Both the position numbers and the translations under genes were made by a program. Below are positions 8,192 through 17,236 of a stretch of 64,000 nt of DNA, one piece after another. Location: contig NZ_SSNY01000009.1 of NCBI RefSeq assembly GCF_004801285.1, positions 124,001 to 188,000 on the forward strand, given 5' to 3'. Below the pieces are notes generated by a model, which was given only the letters and a program-made list of their open reading frames with translations, searched no databases and was not told where the DNA came from. The DNA is from Ollibium composti (GTDB lineage Bacteria; Pseudomonadota; Alphaproteobacteria; Rhizobiales; Rhizobiaceae). Within the stretch, counting starts at the first letter, position 1; each line of letters opens with the position of its first letter.

Positions 8192-9070
8192 TCAATGCGC
8201 GACGTCGGCCCAGACCTTGCGCTTGGTGAGGTACATCAGCCCGCCGAACAGCAGCATGAAGATGACCACGCGGAAGCCGGTCTTCTTGCGGTCTTCCATA
8301 TGCGGCTCGGCAGCCCACATCAGGAAGGCCGACACGTCGCGCGAATACTGCTCGACCGTCTGCGGAGAGCCGTCGCTGTAGGTCACCTGGTCGTCCGACA
8401 GGGGCTTGGGCATCTTCAGGGACACGCCCGCATTGAAATACGGGTTGTAGTGGGTGCCCTCGGGGATGACCATGCCGGCCGGCGGCTGCTCGTCGTAACC
8501 GGTGAGCAGCGAATGGATGTAGTCCGGGCCGCTCTCGGCATACTGGGTGAAGATGTCGAAGATGAACTGCGGGAAGCCGCGCTCGATGCCGCGCGCCTTG
8601 GCCAGCAGCGACATGTCCGGCGGCGCCGCGCCCCCGTTGCCGGCCGCCGCGGCCTGCTCGTTCGGGAACGGCGAAGGGAAATAATCGGACGGCTTGCCCG
8701 GCCGGTCGAACATGTCGCCGTCGTCGTTGGGGCCGTCATGGATGGTGTATTCGGCGGCCAGCGACTTGATCTGCGCCTCGTTATAGCCGAGGTCTTCAAG
8801 CGTGCGGAAGGCCACCATGTGCATCGAATGGCAGGCCGAGCACACTTCCTTGTAGACCTGGAAGCCACGCTGGAGCTGCGCCTTGTCGTAGGTGCCGAAC
8901 GGCCCGGCGAAGGACCACGACATCTCCTTCGGTTCCTTGATCGGGAAGTGCGTCGGGTTGGCCTCGCTGTGACCTTCGGTCTTGGCGGGTTCCTGCTCCT
9001 GCGCGATCACGGCTGCGGCGCCGGCCAGGACAAGGCAGGCCGCGGCGAGCGAGACGAGTATCTTTTTCAT
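8192..9070 (-). CDS. petC: Cytochrome c1 of the cytochrome bc1 complex
   Basis: A 292-residue periplasm-facing haem c protein of complex III, passing electrons from the Rieske centre to cytochrome c. It has a Sec signal peptide (about 23 residues), haem-binding CSACH (Cys77, Cys80, His81), a distal region with AAPPDMSLLAKAR, and a C-terminal anchor helix (about 265-283, VVIFMLLFGGLMYL). In many rhizobia cytochromes b and c1 are encoded separately, as here. The ATG at 9070 starts the signal peptide; 5' extension would run into cytochrome b. Third gene of the operon. Confidence 0.95.
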   Translation of the reverse strand: MKKILVSLAAACLVLAGAAAVIAQEQEPAKTEGHSEANPTHFPIKEPKEMSWSFAGPFGTYDKAQLQRGFQVYKEVCSACHSMHMVAFRTLEDLGYNEAQIKSLAAEYTIHDGPNDDGDMFDRPGKPSDYFPSPFPNEQAAAAGNGGAAPPDMSLLAKARGIERGFPQFIFDIFTQYAESGPDYIHSLLTGYDEQPPAGMVIPEGTHYNPYFNAGVSLKMPKPLSDDQVTYSDGSPQTVEQYSRDVSAFLMWAAEPHMEDRKKTGFRVVIFMLLFGGLMYLTKRKVWADVAH

Positions 9071-9092
9071 GCGAAGTCCCCTGCTCTCTCGC

Positions 9093-10400
9093 TCAGCCCT
9101 TGGTTTCCGGCGCCGCCGTGGCGCCCGCCGGATGCCCGCTGCCCGAGCCCTTGTTCTTCTCCAGCACCGCCTCGGTGATCGAATTGGGCAGGCGCCGCGG
9201 CGTCTCGATGAGGCCAAGCACCGGCATGACGATCAGGAAGAAGGCGAAGTAGAACAGCGTGGCAAGCTGCGCCATCAGCACGTAGGAGCCTTCCGCCGGG
9301 CGCGAGCCGAGCCAGCCGAGCAGGATGGCGTCGGCCGCGAACAGCCAGAAGAACAGCTTGTACCAGGGCCGGTAGACGGCCGAGCGCACCTTGGACGTGT
9401 CGAGCCACGGCACCACGAACAGCACCGCGATGGCGCCGAACATGGCCAGCACGCCGCCGAGCTTGGAGTTGATCGGCCCGATGTTGAAGGTGATGGCGCG
9501 CAGGATGGCGTAGAACGGCAGGAAGTACCATTCCGGCACGATGTGCGCGGGCGTCTTCAGCGGGTTGGCGATCGTGTAATTGTCCGGGTGGCCGAGATAG
9601 TTCGGCAGGTAGAAGACGAAATAGGCGTAGACCAGCAGGAACACCACCATGCCCATCGCGTCCTTGATGGTCGCATAGGGCGTGAAGGGAACGGTGTCGG
9701 TCTTCGACTTCACCTCGATGCCGGTCGGGTTGTTCTGGCCGGTGACGTGCAGCGCCCAGACGTGCAGCACCACGACGCCGGCGATCATGAACGGCAGCAG
9801 GTAATGCAGCGCGAAGAAGCGGTTCAGCGTCGGGTTGTCGACGGCGAAGCCGCCGAGCAGGAGTTGCTGGATCCAGTCGCCGACCAGCGGAATGGCCGTG
9901 AAGAAGCCGGTGATGACGGTGGCGCCCCAGAAGGACATCTGGCCCCACGGCAGCACGTAGCCCATGAAGCCGGTCGCCATCATCAACAGGTAGATGATGC
10001 AGCCGAGAATCCACAGAAGCTCGCGCGGCGCCTTGTAGGAACCGTAATAGAGGCCACGGAAGATGTGGATGTAGACGGCGACGAAGAAGAACGACGCGCC
10101 GTTGGAGTGCAGGTAGCGCAGCAACCAGCCGTGGTTGACGTCGCGCATGATCTTCTCGACCGAATCGAAGGCGAGCCCCGTATCGTCGGTGTAGTGCATG
10201 GCGAGCACGATACCCGTGAGGATCTGCGCCACCAGCATAACCGACAGGATGCCGCCGAACGCCCAGAAGTAGTTCAGGTTACGCGGCACCGGATAGGCGA
10301 TGAAGCTGTTGTAGACGAGCCTCGGCAGCGGCATGCGGGCGTCGACCCAGCGGCCGATGCCGGTCTTCGGCGTGTAGGTGGAGTGTCCCTCGTGCATCAT
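9093..10400 (-). CDS. petB: Cytochrome b of the cytochrome bc1 complex
   Basis: A 435-residue integral membrane subunit that oxidises and reduces ubiquinol at the Qo and Qi sites. Haem-ligand helices are visible ([19 protein letters not shown] and [20 protein letters not shown]), and the Qo motif [14 protein letters not shown] is intact. Total length and about eight hydrophobic helices fit the single-chain bacterial form. Start: two consecutive ATGs (10400 and 10397) follow GCAGGGGGAC. It lies 11 bp downstream of the Rieske gene and 22 bp upstream of cytochrome c1. Confidence 0.96.
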   Translation of the reverse strand: MMHEGHSTYTPKTGIGRWVDARMPLPRLVYNSFIAYPVPRNLNYFWAFGGILSVMLVAQILTGIVLAMHYTDDTGLAFDSVEKIMRDVNHGWLLRYLHSNGASFFFVAVYIHIFRGLYYGSYKAPRELLWILGCIIYLLMMATGFMGYVLPWGQMSFWGATVITGFFTAIPLVGDWIQQLLLGGFAVDNPTLNRFFALHYLLPFMIAGVVVLHVWALHVTGQNNPTGIEVKSKTDTVPFTPYATIKDAMGMVVFLLVYAYFVFYLPNYLGHPDNYTIANPLKTPAHIVPEWYFLPFYAILRAITFNIGPINSKLGGVLAMFGAIAVLFVVPWLDTSKVRSAVYRPWYKLFFWLFAADAILLGWLGSRPAEGSYVLMAQLATLFYFAFFLIVMPVLGLIETPRRLPNSITEAVLEKNKGSGSGHPAGATAAPETKG

Positions 10401-10411
10401 GTCCCCCTGCC

Positions 10412-10978
10412 TCAGCCGATGCGGATCTTGGTATCGGAGATGAATGAAAAGACCGGCACGGCCATATTCTCCGGCGCAGGCCCGTGGCGGATGCGCCCGG
10501 CGGTATCGTAGACCGAACCGTGGCACGGGCAGAACCAGCCGCCGTACTCGCCCTGCTGGCCGAGCGGGATGCAGCCCAGATGCGTGCACACGCCCACCAT
10601 CACCAGCCAGTTTTCCTTGTCCTTGCCAGCCGAGCGGTCGATGTCGGCGGCGGTGGCGTCGGCGGGAAGGTTGGCGTTGCGGGCCAGCGGGTCCTTCAGC
10701 TCTTCCAGCTTGACATCCTGTGCCGCCTTGACCTCTTCGGGCGTGCGGTTGCGCACGAAAACGGGCTTGCCGCGCCACTTGACCGTCAGCGACATGCCCG
10801 GCGTCAGCGACGAGACGTCCACCTCGACGGTCGACAGCGCCAGCGTCGAGGCGTCCGGGCGCATCTGGTCGATGAACGGCCAGGCGACGGCGGCCGCGCC
10901 CACCACGCCGGCCATGCCGGTGGCGATGTAAAGAAAATCACGGCGATTGGGATCGTGTGTGTCGTCGGTTGCGCTCAC
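10412..10978 (-). CDS. petA: Ubiquinol-cytochrome c reductase Rieske iron-sulfur subunit
   Basis: A 188-residue [2Fe-2S] protein of complex III. The cluster motifs CTHLGC and CPCHGSVYD are present. An N-terminal twin-arginine-type segment ([25 protein letters not shown]) serves as both Tat signal and membrane anchor. A GTG start at 10978 is chosen because AAAGGA lies 12 bp upstream and the protein then starts a short distance before the RRDFLY motif, as in relatives; upstream in-frame ATGs lack this spacing. First gene of the operon. Confidence 0.94.
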   Translation of the reverse strand: MSATDDTHDPNRRDFLYIATGMAGVVGAAAVAWPFIDQMRPDASTLALSTVEVDVSSLTPGMSLTVKWRGKPVFVRNRTPEEVKAAQDVKLEELKDPLARNANLPADATAADIDRSAGKDKENWLVMVGVCTHLGCIPLGQQGEYGGWFCPCHGSVYDTAGRIRHGPAPENMAVPVFSFISDTKIRIG

Positions 10979-11237
10979 GGGTGCCTGGTCCTTTCGCCTC
11001 TTCCGTGCCGCAGGGCGAGTCCTTGTCCCCACTCGCATGCCAGCCCGACAGCGCATGGCAACAGGCTAGCGAATTCCTCCGGCATTTGGATTTCGGTTTA
11101 TGCGTGACGACTGTTTTTGTCCAGACGGGTGAAGCAACCATGGCAGATTGTCGCAAGGCTTTTGCGCCCTGGCCCATTCTGCCGGGCACGGCAACGCCTT
11201 TTCCATGGTTTTGACGGGTGCAACGGCAGCCGCGGTG

Positions 11238-11573
11238 CTATTTCGCGCCGAGCCTCGCCAGCACCTCGCGCGGAATGCCGAGTTCGCGGATCACTGCATC
11301 GTGGCGGCGCAGGCCGCACAGTTCGCGCTGGATGAAGAAGGCGTAGACGGCTTCGGCCGCATCCTTGAGCAGTTCCCTGCGCCGCGAATCGGTTGCGGGC
11401 CTTTGCCCGTCCGCTCCGTCATGCGCACGCAGGCGAGCCAGGCATGTCGCGGCTCGCTCGCCCGCGCGACCGAGCGCCGACGCCTTCTCCGCCAGAATCT
11501 CGTGGCCGAGCGCATCGAACAGGACCTCCGAGACGGAAGCGTTGCCGAGGTTGGAGGGCGGCCTGACCGACAT
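11238..11573 (-). CDS. Small DUF6665-like protein
   Basis: A 111-residue soluble protein beginning MSVRPPSNLG, with a central EILAEKASALGRAGE helix and a C-terminal block AEAVYAFFIQRELCGLRRHD followed by IRELGIPREVLARLG. I associate this pattern with DUF6665, found in Rhizobiales; function unknown. The ATG at 11573 is chosen because it starts at the conserved MSVRPP block and lies 5 bp after the stop of the upstream ABC exporter, so it is probably the last gene of that operon. Confidence 0.6.
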   Translation of the reverse strand: MSVRPPSNLGNASVSEVLFDALGHEILAEKASALGRAGERAATCLARLRAHDGADGQRPATDSRRRELLKDAAEAVYAFFIQRELCGLRRHDAVIRELGIPREVLARLGAK

Positions 11574-11578
11574 CGCGC

Positions 11579-13471
11579 CTATTCCGCCGGGCGCGTTTCT
11601 TCCAGCGCGCTTTCCTCGTTGAACAGGAAGCCGCCCGACTGGCGCTTCCACAGCCTTGCATAGAGCCCGTCCAGCGCCACCAGTTCCTCGTGCGTGCCTT
11701 CTTCCACGATGCGCCCCTCGTCCAGCACCACCAGCCGGTCGAGCATGGCGATGGTGGAAAGCCTGTGCGCGATGGCGATGACGGTCTTGTCCTGCATCAG
11801 CGCGTGCAGGTTTTCCTGGATCGCTGCCTCGACGTCGGAATCGAGCGCCGAGGTCGCCTCGTCCAGCACCAGGATCGGCGCGTCCTTCAAGAAGACACGG
11901 GCGATCGCCACGCGCTGCCGCTGGCCGCCGGAAAGCTTGACGCCGCGCTCGCCGACATAAGCGTCGTAGCCGGCCCGGTCCTTGTTGTCGCGTAGGCCGA
12001 GGATGAATTCGTGCGCCTCCGCCCGACGCGCCGCCGCCATCACCTCACGGTCGGTGGCGTCGGGCTTGCCCAGCCTGATGTTGTCGCGCAGCGAGCGGTG
12101 GAAAAGCGCGGTGTCCTGGCTGACCACGCCGATGGCGCCGCGCAGTGACGTCTGCGTGATTTTGGCCACGTCCTGCCCGTCGATGCGGATTTCACCGCCC
12201 TCGAGGTCGTAGAGGCGCAGGATGAGGTTCACCAGCGTCGTCTTGCCGGCGCCGGAGGGACCGACCAGCCCAACCTTTTCGCCCGGCCGGATGGTCAGGT
12301 CGATGCCGTCCAGCACGCCGCCGCCCTTGCCGTAGTGGAAGACGACGCCGTCCATGTCGATCCGCCCGCCACTTACGGCCAGGTCCTTCGCATCCGGCGC
12401 GTCGGTCAGGCCGAGCGGCTGCGAGATCAGCGCCTTGGAGTTCTCCAGCACGCCGAGATTGCGCAGGATGCCGTTCAACTGCATCATCAGCCGGCCGAGC
12501 AGCATGTTGAGGCGCAGCACCAGCGACAGCGTGAAGGCGACCGCGCCGACGGTGATCGCGCCTTCCACCCACAGGTCCACGGCAAAGCAGGCGATAACGG
12601 TGATCATGACGCCCGACAGCGCCGTCAGCGCGATGCGCACGCCGGTGAGGCGCCGGGTGAACGGCCTGAGCGCACCGAGATAGATGTCGAAGCCGGAGCG
12701 GATGTAGCGGTCGTCGCCGTCGGCCGAGAACAGTTTCAGCGTCTGGATGTTGGAGTAGGAATCGACGATGCGGCCGTTGATCATCGAGCCCGCCTCGGCG
12801 GTCGCCTCCGCGTGCTTGCGGATCGACGGCAGGTAGAACTTCGCCAGCCAGCCGAAGGCGGCGATCCAGATCACCACCAGTGCCGCTAGCCGCCAGTCCA
12901 GCCCCGCCACCAGCGCTAGCGTGGTGACGGTGTAGACGATCATGAACCAGACCACCTCGATGAAGCTTTCCATCAGGTCGCCGGTCGCCTGGCCCGCCTG
13001 CCACACCTTGGTGGCGATGCGGCCGGCGAAATCGTTCTGGAAGAAGGCGTAGGACTGCCGCGACACATGCCGGTGCGCCTGCCAGCGCACAAGGTTGAAG
13101 AAGCCCGGCACGATGGTCTGCTCGTCCACCAGCGCGGACAAGCCGACGATAATCGTGCGGACGACGAGCACGACCACGATCATGAAGACCAGTTCCCGGC
13201 CGGCCGCGTTCCACAGCGCCTCCCAGTTCCGCTCGCCGGCGGGCAACTGGTCGAGGATATCGACCAGCCGGCCGACGAAATAGAACAGCCCCGCCTCCAC
13301 CAGCGGCGCGATGCCGCCGATGACCAGCATGGCGAAGAAAGCGAGCCGCGCCTGCCCGACATAATGCCAGATGAAGCCGGCGACCGTTGACGGCGGGCGC
13401 AGGTTCGCCGGCTCGCGGAACGGGGAAACCCAGTCCTCGAAGCGGCGATAGAGGGGATCGAGCAGGCTCAC
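11579..13471 (-). CDS. ABC exporter half-transporter (permease-ATPase fusion) A
   Basis: A 630-residue type IV ABC exporter half. An N-terminal six-helix membrane domain (about residues 25-330) precedes a nucleotide-binding domain: Walker A GPSGAGKTTLVNL, signature LSGGQRQRVAIARVFL, and Walker B ILVLDEATSALDSD with intact Glu, so a catalytically competent site. It begins with GTG, 4 bp after the PhnA-like stop. A close paralogue lies just upstream (13881-15779), so the two may form a heterodimer or two homodimers. Substrate unknown (lipid or drug exporter class). Confidence 0.9.
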   Translation of the reverse strand: MSLLDPLYRRFEDWVSPFREPANLRPPSTVAGFIWHYVGQARLAFFAMLVIGGIAPLVEAGLFYFVGRLVDILDQLPAGERNWEALWNAAGRELVFMIVVVLVVRTIIVGLSALVDEQTIVPGFFNLVRWQAHRHVSRQSYAFFQNDFAGRIATKVWQAGQATGDLMESFIEVVWFMIVYTVTTLALVAGLDWRLAALVVIWIAAFGWLAKFYLPSIRKHAEATAEAGSMINGRIVDSYSNIQTLKLFSADGDDRYIRSGFDIYLGALRPFTRRLTGVRIALTALSGVMITVIACFAVDLWVEGAITVGAVAFTLSLVLRLNMLLGRLMMQLNGILRNLGVLENSKALISQPLGLTDAPDAKDLAVSGGRIDMDGVVFHYGKGGGVLDGIDLTIRPGEKVGLVGPSGAGKTTLVNLILRLYDLEGGEIRIDGQDVAKITQTSLRGAIGVVSQDTALFHRSLRDNIRLGKPDATDREVMAAARRAEAHEFILGLRDNKDRAGYDAYVGERGVKLSGGQRQRVAIARVFLKDAPILVLDEATSALDSDVEAAIQENLHALMQDKTVIAIAHRLSTIAMLDRLVVLDEGRIVEEGTHEELVALDGLYARLWKRQSGGFLFNEESALEETRPAE

Positions 13472-13475
13472 GGGC

Positions 13476-13778
13476 TCAGCGCTTGCGCACGAACTCGGTG
13501 CGCAGAACCAGTCCCTTGATCGCTTCGTGACGGCAATCGATCTCTTCGGGATCGTCGGTCAGGCGAATGGACTTGATGACGGTACCCTGCTTGAGCGTCT
13601 GCGTGGTCCCCTTCACCTTGAGATCCTTGATGAGCGTGACGGAATCGCCGTCGGCCAGCACGTTGCCGGCCGAATCCCGCACGGTCGCCGGAGTGGCATC
13701 TTGCGCTCCGGTAAGATCCGACGCGGGAAGCCATTCGCCGCTGGCCTCGTCATACACGTACTCGTCGTCGCCGGTCAT
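13476..13778 (-). CDS. PhnA/YjdM-like protein lacking the zinc ribbon
   Basis: A 100-residue protein whose C-terminal 70 residues match the PhnA/YjdM domain (VRDSAGNVLADGDSVTLIKDL, LKQGTVIKSIRL, CRHEAIKGLVLRTEFVRKR). The Cys-rich zinc-ribbon half of E. coli YjdM is replaced by a short acidic segment. Despite the historical alkylphosphonate-uptake label the family's function is unclear. The ATG at 13778 has AGGAG at good spacing. It sits between two ABC exporter genes in one direction; its stop is 4 bp from the next start. Confidence 0.8.
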   Translation of the reverse strand: MTGDDEYVYDEASGEWLPASDLTGAQDATPATVRDSAGNVLADGDSVTLIKDLKVKGTTQTLKQGTVIKSIRLTDDPEEIDCRHEAIKGLVLRTEFVRKR

Positions 13779-13880
13779 ACGAACTCCTGAATCTTGCGGT
13801 TCTGCCGTCTTCTTCGGTAGCACAAATGCGGCCGGAACAAGGACATAGCGGTCCGGTTGCGCCGAACAAGGGCCGATCCC

Positions 13881-15779
13881 TCACTCCGCCGCTTCCTCCG
13901 CCACCTCCAGCTTCATTCGCGCCGCCGGCTCGTGCGGGTCGTCGTGCAGCAGGAAGCCGCCGGACTGGCGTTGCCAGAGCTGCGCGTAGAGGCCGCCCAG
14001 CGCGATCAGCTCATCGTGCGTGCCCTCCTCGATGATGCGGCCTCGGTCCATGACGATCAGCCGGTCCATCGCCGCAATCGTTGAGAGCCGGTGGGCGATG
14101 GCGATGACGGTCTTGCCCTGCATCAGCCTGTAGAGGTTCTCCTGGATCGCGGCCTCGACCTCCGAATCGAGCGCCGAGGTCGCTTCGTCGAGGATGAGGA
14201 TCGGCGCGTCCTTCAGCATGACGCGGGCGATGGCGATGCGCTGCCGCTGGCCGCCCGACAGCTTGACACCGCGTTCGCCGACATGCGCGTCGAAGCCCGT
14301 TCGGCCCTTGGCGTCGGCCAGCCCGTCGATGAAGCCGGAAGCTTCCGCCCGCCGCACCGCCTCGACCATGGCATCCTCGCCGGCGTCGGGGCGGCCGTAG
14401 AGCACGTTGTCGCGCACCGAGCGGTGCAGCAGCGAGGTGTCCTGCGTGACCATGCCGATCGCCGCGCGCAGCGAATCCTGCGTGACGCCGGCGATGTCCT
14501 GCCCGTCGATCAGGATGCGCCCGCCCTCCACGTCGTAGAAGCGGAGCAGAAGGTTGACCAGCGTCGACTTGCCGGCTCCCGAGCGGCCGACGATGCCGAC
14601 CTTCTCGCCCGGACGAATGGTCAACGCCAGGTCGTCCAGCACGCCCTTGCCCTTGCCGTAGTGGAAGCGCACGGCGTCGAAGCGGATCTCGCCCTTGTCG
14701 ACGGCGATGGGACGCGCATCGGGCCGGTCCTCGACCAGACGCGGCAGCGAGATCGAGGCGATGCCATCCTGCACCGTGCCGATGTTCTCGAACAGGGCCG
14801 ACACCTCCCACATGATCCATTGCGACATGCCGTAGAGGCGCAGCACGAGGCCGACGGCCACCGCCACCGCCCCGACCGTCACCACTTCCTCCAGCCACAG
14901 GCCGATCGCCAGCGCGCCGACGCCGAGAAGAAGAGCCGAATTCAGCGCATAGACGACGATGTAGAACTGGCTGATCAGCCGCCCCTGCGCATAGGCCGTC
15001 CGCATGAAGTCGGCCATGCCCTCGCGGGCATAGTCGGATTCGCGTCGGCCATGCGAGAACAGCTTGACGGTCTGGATGTTGGTGTAGCTGTCGACGATGC
15101 GTCCCGTCATCACCGAGCGCGCGTCGGCCTGCGCCTGCGAAACCGAGCCCAGCCGCGGGACGAAGTAGCGCAACGCCACCAGATAGCCGACGAGCCACAG
15201 CGCCATCGGCGCCGCCAGCCGCCAGTCGGACGAGCCGACGATGATCAGGATGCCGATGAAATAGACGATGACGTAGTTCAGCACCTCGGCGAACTTGATC
15301 ACCGTCTCGCGCACGGCGAGCGCGGTCTGCATCAGCTTGGTGGCGATGCGGCCGGCGAACTCGTCCTGGTAGAAGGCCATCGACTGCTTGATCAGGTAGC
15401 GGTGCACCTGCCAGCGGATGCGCATCGGATAGTTGCCGAACAGCGTCTGATAGGTGTTGAGCGACGACAGCAGCACCGCGCCCGGCAGGAAGACGGCGAC
15501 CACCAGCACCATGCCGGCCAGCTTCCACCATTCCGTTTGCAGGAACGTCTCGCGGTTCTGCGCCGACAGCCAGTCGACGATGTGGCCGAGGAAGCCGAAC
15601 ATCCACACTTCCATGATGGCGATCAGCGCCATCAGCACGGCTGCCAGAAGCACGAACGGCCAGGCCGGCCTGGTGAAATGCCAGCAGAAAGCCAGAAGCG
15701 TGCGCGGCGGCTCGACCGGCTCCGCGGCCGGAAACGGGTCGAGTCGCTTTTCAAACCAAGAAAACATCGTCCTGCTCAT
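13881..15779 (-). CDS. ABC exporter half-transporter (permease-ATPase fusion) B
   Basis: A 632-residue ABC exporter half related to the 11579-13471 product. It has a six-helix transmembrane domain, then Walker A GRSGAGKSTLVNLLL, signature LSGGQRQRIAIARVML and Walker B ILILDEATSALDSE. The downstream H-loop IAHRLSTIAAMDRL is intact. Both paralogues keep canonical ATPase motifs, so neither looks like a degenerate partner. Start at ATG 15779 (MSRTMFSWFEKR); ATG four codons in is an alternative. Substrate cannot be assigned. Confidence 0.9.
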   Translation of the reverse strand: MSRTMFSWFEKRLDPFPAAEPVEPPRTLLAFCWHFTRPAWPFVLLAAVLMALIAIMEVWMFGFLGHIVDWLSAQNRETFLQTEWWKLAGMVLVVAVFLPGAVLLSSLNTYQTLFGNYPMRIRWQVHRYLIKQSMAFYQDEFAGRIATKLMQTALAVRETVIKFAEVLNYVIVYFIGILIIVGSSDWRLAAPMALWLVGYLVALRYFVPRLGSVSQAQADARSVMTGRIVDSYTNIQTVKLFSHGRRESDYAREGMADFMRTAYAQGRLISQFYIVVYALNSALLLGVGALAIGLWLEEVVTVGAVAVAVGLVLRLYGMSQWIMWEVSALFENIGTVQDGIASISLPRLVEDRPDARPIAVDKGEIRFDAVRFHYGKGKGVLDDLALTIRPGEKVGIVGRSGAGKSTLVNLLLRFYDVEGGRILIDGQDIAGVTQDSLRAAIGMVTQDTSLLHRSVRDNVLYGRPDAGEDAMVEAVRRAEASGFIDGLADAKGRTGFDAHVGERGVKLSGGQRQRIAIARVMLKDAPILILDEATSALDSEVEAAIQENLYRLMQGKTVIAIAHRLSTIAAMDRLIVMDRGRIIEEGTHDELIALGGLYAQLWQRQSGGFLLHDDPHEPAARMKLEVAEEAAE

Positions 15780-15800
15780 TGTGTCCGCGCCGGCGCCCGC

Positions 15801-16160
15801 TCAGGCCGCCCGCGCATGAATTACGTCACGACCAGCCGCCCCGGACGAATCGTCCGGGGCGACTGGTCTGTCCCGGCCAATATAGGAGACCGGCGGCGTT
15901 TCGCCGACCTCTGGCCCATGCGCTTCGGCGCCGGTGCCGCCGCGCCGGATCAGCCGCGCGAGCCGCCTCACCAGCGAGGGCCGGCTGTAGTCCGGCACGG
16001 CGCGGGAAAAATCGACATCCGGCAGCATGCCGCGATGCGGCCGGCGGCGAGTTTCGCCATGCGCGGCGGACGAATGCGTCTCGCCGATCAGCAGCGCCCA
16101 GGTCGCCACTTTGCGTTCGTGCAGGCTCCGCGAGCCTGGTATTTTACAGGGATCGAACAT
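15801..16160 (-). CDS. Hypothetical protein, Arg-rich, upstream of ABC exporter B
   Basis: A 119-residue open frame on the minus strand beginning MFDPCKIPGSRSLHERK. It has VATWALLIGETHSSA and an Arg-rich middle (VPDYSRPSLVRRLARLIRRGG), no signal peptide, and no family I recognise. The ATG at 16160 is supported by GGAGG about 9 bp upstream. It lies 21 bp upstream of the exporter gene in the same direction. Codon pattern is less typical than neighbours, so it may be a lineage-restricted gene or spurious. Confidence 0.45.
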   Translation of the reverse strand: MFDPCKIPGSRSLHERKVATWALLIGETHSSAAHGETRRRPHRGMLPDVDFSRAVPDYSRPSLVRRLARLIRRGGTGAEAHGPEVGETPPVSYIGRDRPVAPDDSSGAAGRDVIHARAA

Positions 16161-16392
16161 CGGTCCGTCCTCCAGTGAAAAAGATGAATGAAACGGTGGC
16201 TGCACACGTCCCGCGCCGAGGGAAGCGCAGGACGAAGGCGGCAACGGAAACGCTTTGGATGGGGCACGGCGCCCCTTGGACAGATAGAAAAACATGGCAG
16301 GAATCCTTCGAAACCGGGATCAGGTCTCGGCGGAATCCGCGTCGCGCGTGCTCAGGAACTCAAAAAGAAAGCGTCGAACCGGTTTCCGCCGT

Positions 16393-16467
16393 CTAGGCGG
16401 CGAGCCCAAATCTTGGACGGAGCCAAGCGGAAGGGCGGTGGATATCTACGGTCATCATGTGTCCCAT
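16393..16467 (-). CDS. Candidate 24-residue small protein with a strong Shine-Dalgarno
   Basis: Reads MGHMMTVDIHRPSAWLRPR plus FGLAA before TAG. Its ATG is preceded at ideal distance by GAAGGAGG, the best Shine-Dalgarno in this 441-bp gap (16161-16601). It is Trp/Arg/Pro rich with no signal sequence. No homologue can be asserted. The rest of the gap contains only degenerate repeat-like fragments (AACCGGTTTCC near 16378) and the trmL leader. Function unknown; it may be a true small protein or chance. Confidence 0.3.
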   Translation of the reverse strand: MGHMMTVDIHRPSAWLRPRFGLAA

Positions 16468-16601
16468 GCCGTCCTCCTTCGGTTCGAGTTGACAATGGGC
16501 GCCTCATACACGCATTCGCGGGTGATGACCATACGGAAGCCCGCCACTCCTGACAGCCACCGACGCCCTGTGGCCGATCTGCCACGCCAGGGCACGCGGA
16601 C

Positions 16602-17060
16602 ATGAAGCGCGATGTCCGCATCGCCCTCTACCAGCCCGATATCGCCGGCAACACCGGCACCATCCTGCGTTTCGCCGCCTGCATGGGGCTGGCCGTCGAT
16701 ATCGTCGAGCCGGCCGGCTTCGACCTCTCCGACCGCAACCTCAGGCGCGCCGGGATGGACTATCTCGAAATGGCGGCCCTGACCCGGCATGTCGACTGGG
16801 ACAGCTTCGAGCAATGGCGGCTGGGTGCTACCCGCCGGCTGGTGCTTCTCACCACCGCGGCCACCCTGCCCTATACGGACTTCGCCTTCGCCAAAGGCGA
16901 CGTGCTGCTCTTCGGCCGCGAATCCGCAGGCGCGCCGGACAAGGTCCATGAAGCGGCGGATGCGCGATTGCTGATCCCGATGCCCGGCGGCGGCCGCAGC
17001 CTCAACGTCGCGCTGTCGGTCGCCATGGTCGCCGGCGAAGCGATGCGGCAGATCAGCTAG
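16602..17060 (+). CDS. trmL: tRNA (cytidine(34)-2'-O)-methyltransferase
   Basis: A 152-residue minimal SPOUT methyltransferase (YibK/TrmL). The N-terminus is IALYQPDIAGNTGTILRFAACMG. The trefoil-knot SAM site includes LLFGRESAGAPD and IPMPGGGRSLNVALSVAMVAGEA. TrmL methylates the wobble nucleotide of tRNA-Leu isoacceptors. Length is normal for the family. It is often found near the cytochrome bc1 and hemF genes in Rhizobiales; here ABC-exporter genes lie between it and the pet operon. Confidence 0.95.
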   Translation: MKRDVRIALYQPDIAGNTGTILRFAACMGLAVDIVEPAGFDLSDRNLRRAGMDYLEMAALTRHVDWDSFEQWRLGATRRLVLLTTAATLPYTDFAFAKGDVLLFGRESAGAPDKVHEAADARLLIPMPGGGRSLNVALSVAMVAGEAMRQIS

Positions 17061-17188
17061 CTCCGCCGCCTCGCATACGAAGAAACCAAATCCCTCCAGC
17101 CTCGCGAAGGCGGGTCCGTATCCCTGATGGCGGTCGTGTCGCGGCATGGCGCCCTCCCCGGTTGTCGAGTGAAGGCTTCTTCGATAAA

Positions 17189-17208
17189 ACCTCAACTTAC
17201 ATTGAGGT
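17189..17208. promoter_or_regulatory. SoxR box
   Basis: ACCTCAA-CTTACA-TTGAGGT: 7-bp inverted arms with a 6-bp centre, matching the E. coli SoxR operator (CCTCAAGttaaCTTGAGG type) in its outer arms. It lies 29 bp before the soxR ATG, so direct autoregulation is likely. No soxS is present nearby. Confidence 0.8.
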
Positions 17209-17236
17209 CAAGCGGAAATCCGGAAGGTGAAAGCCG

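Noticed and set aside
14091..16178. Very long open frame opposite ABC exporter B
   Set aside because: It mirrors the exporter on the other strand, is rich in Arg/His/Asp as expected for a GC-rich shadow frame, and has no recognisable domain.
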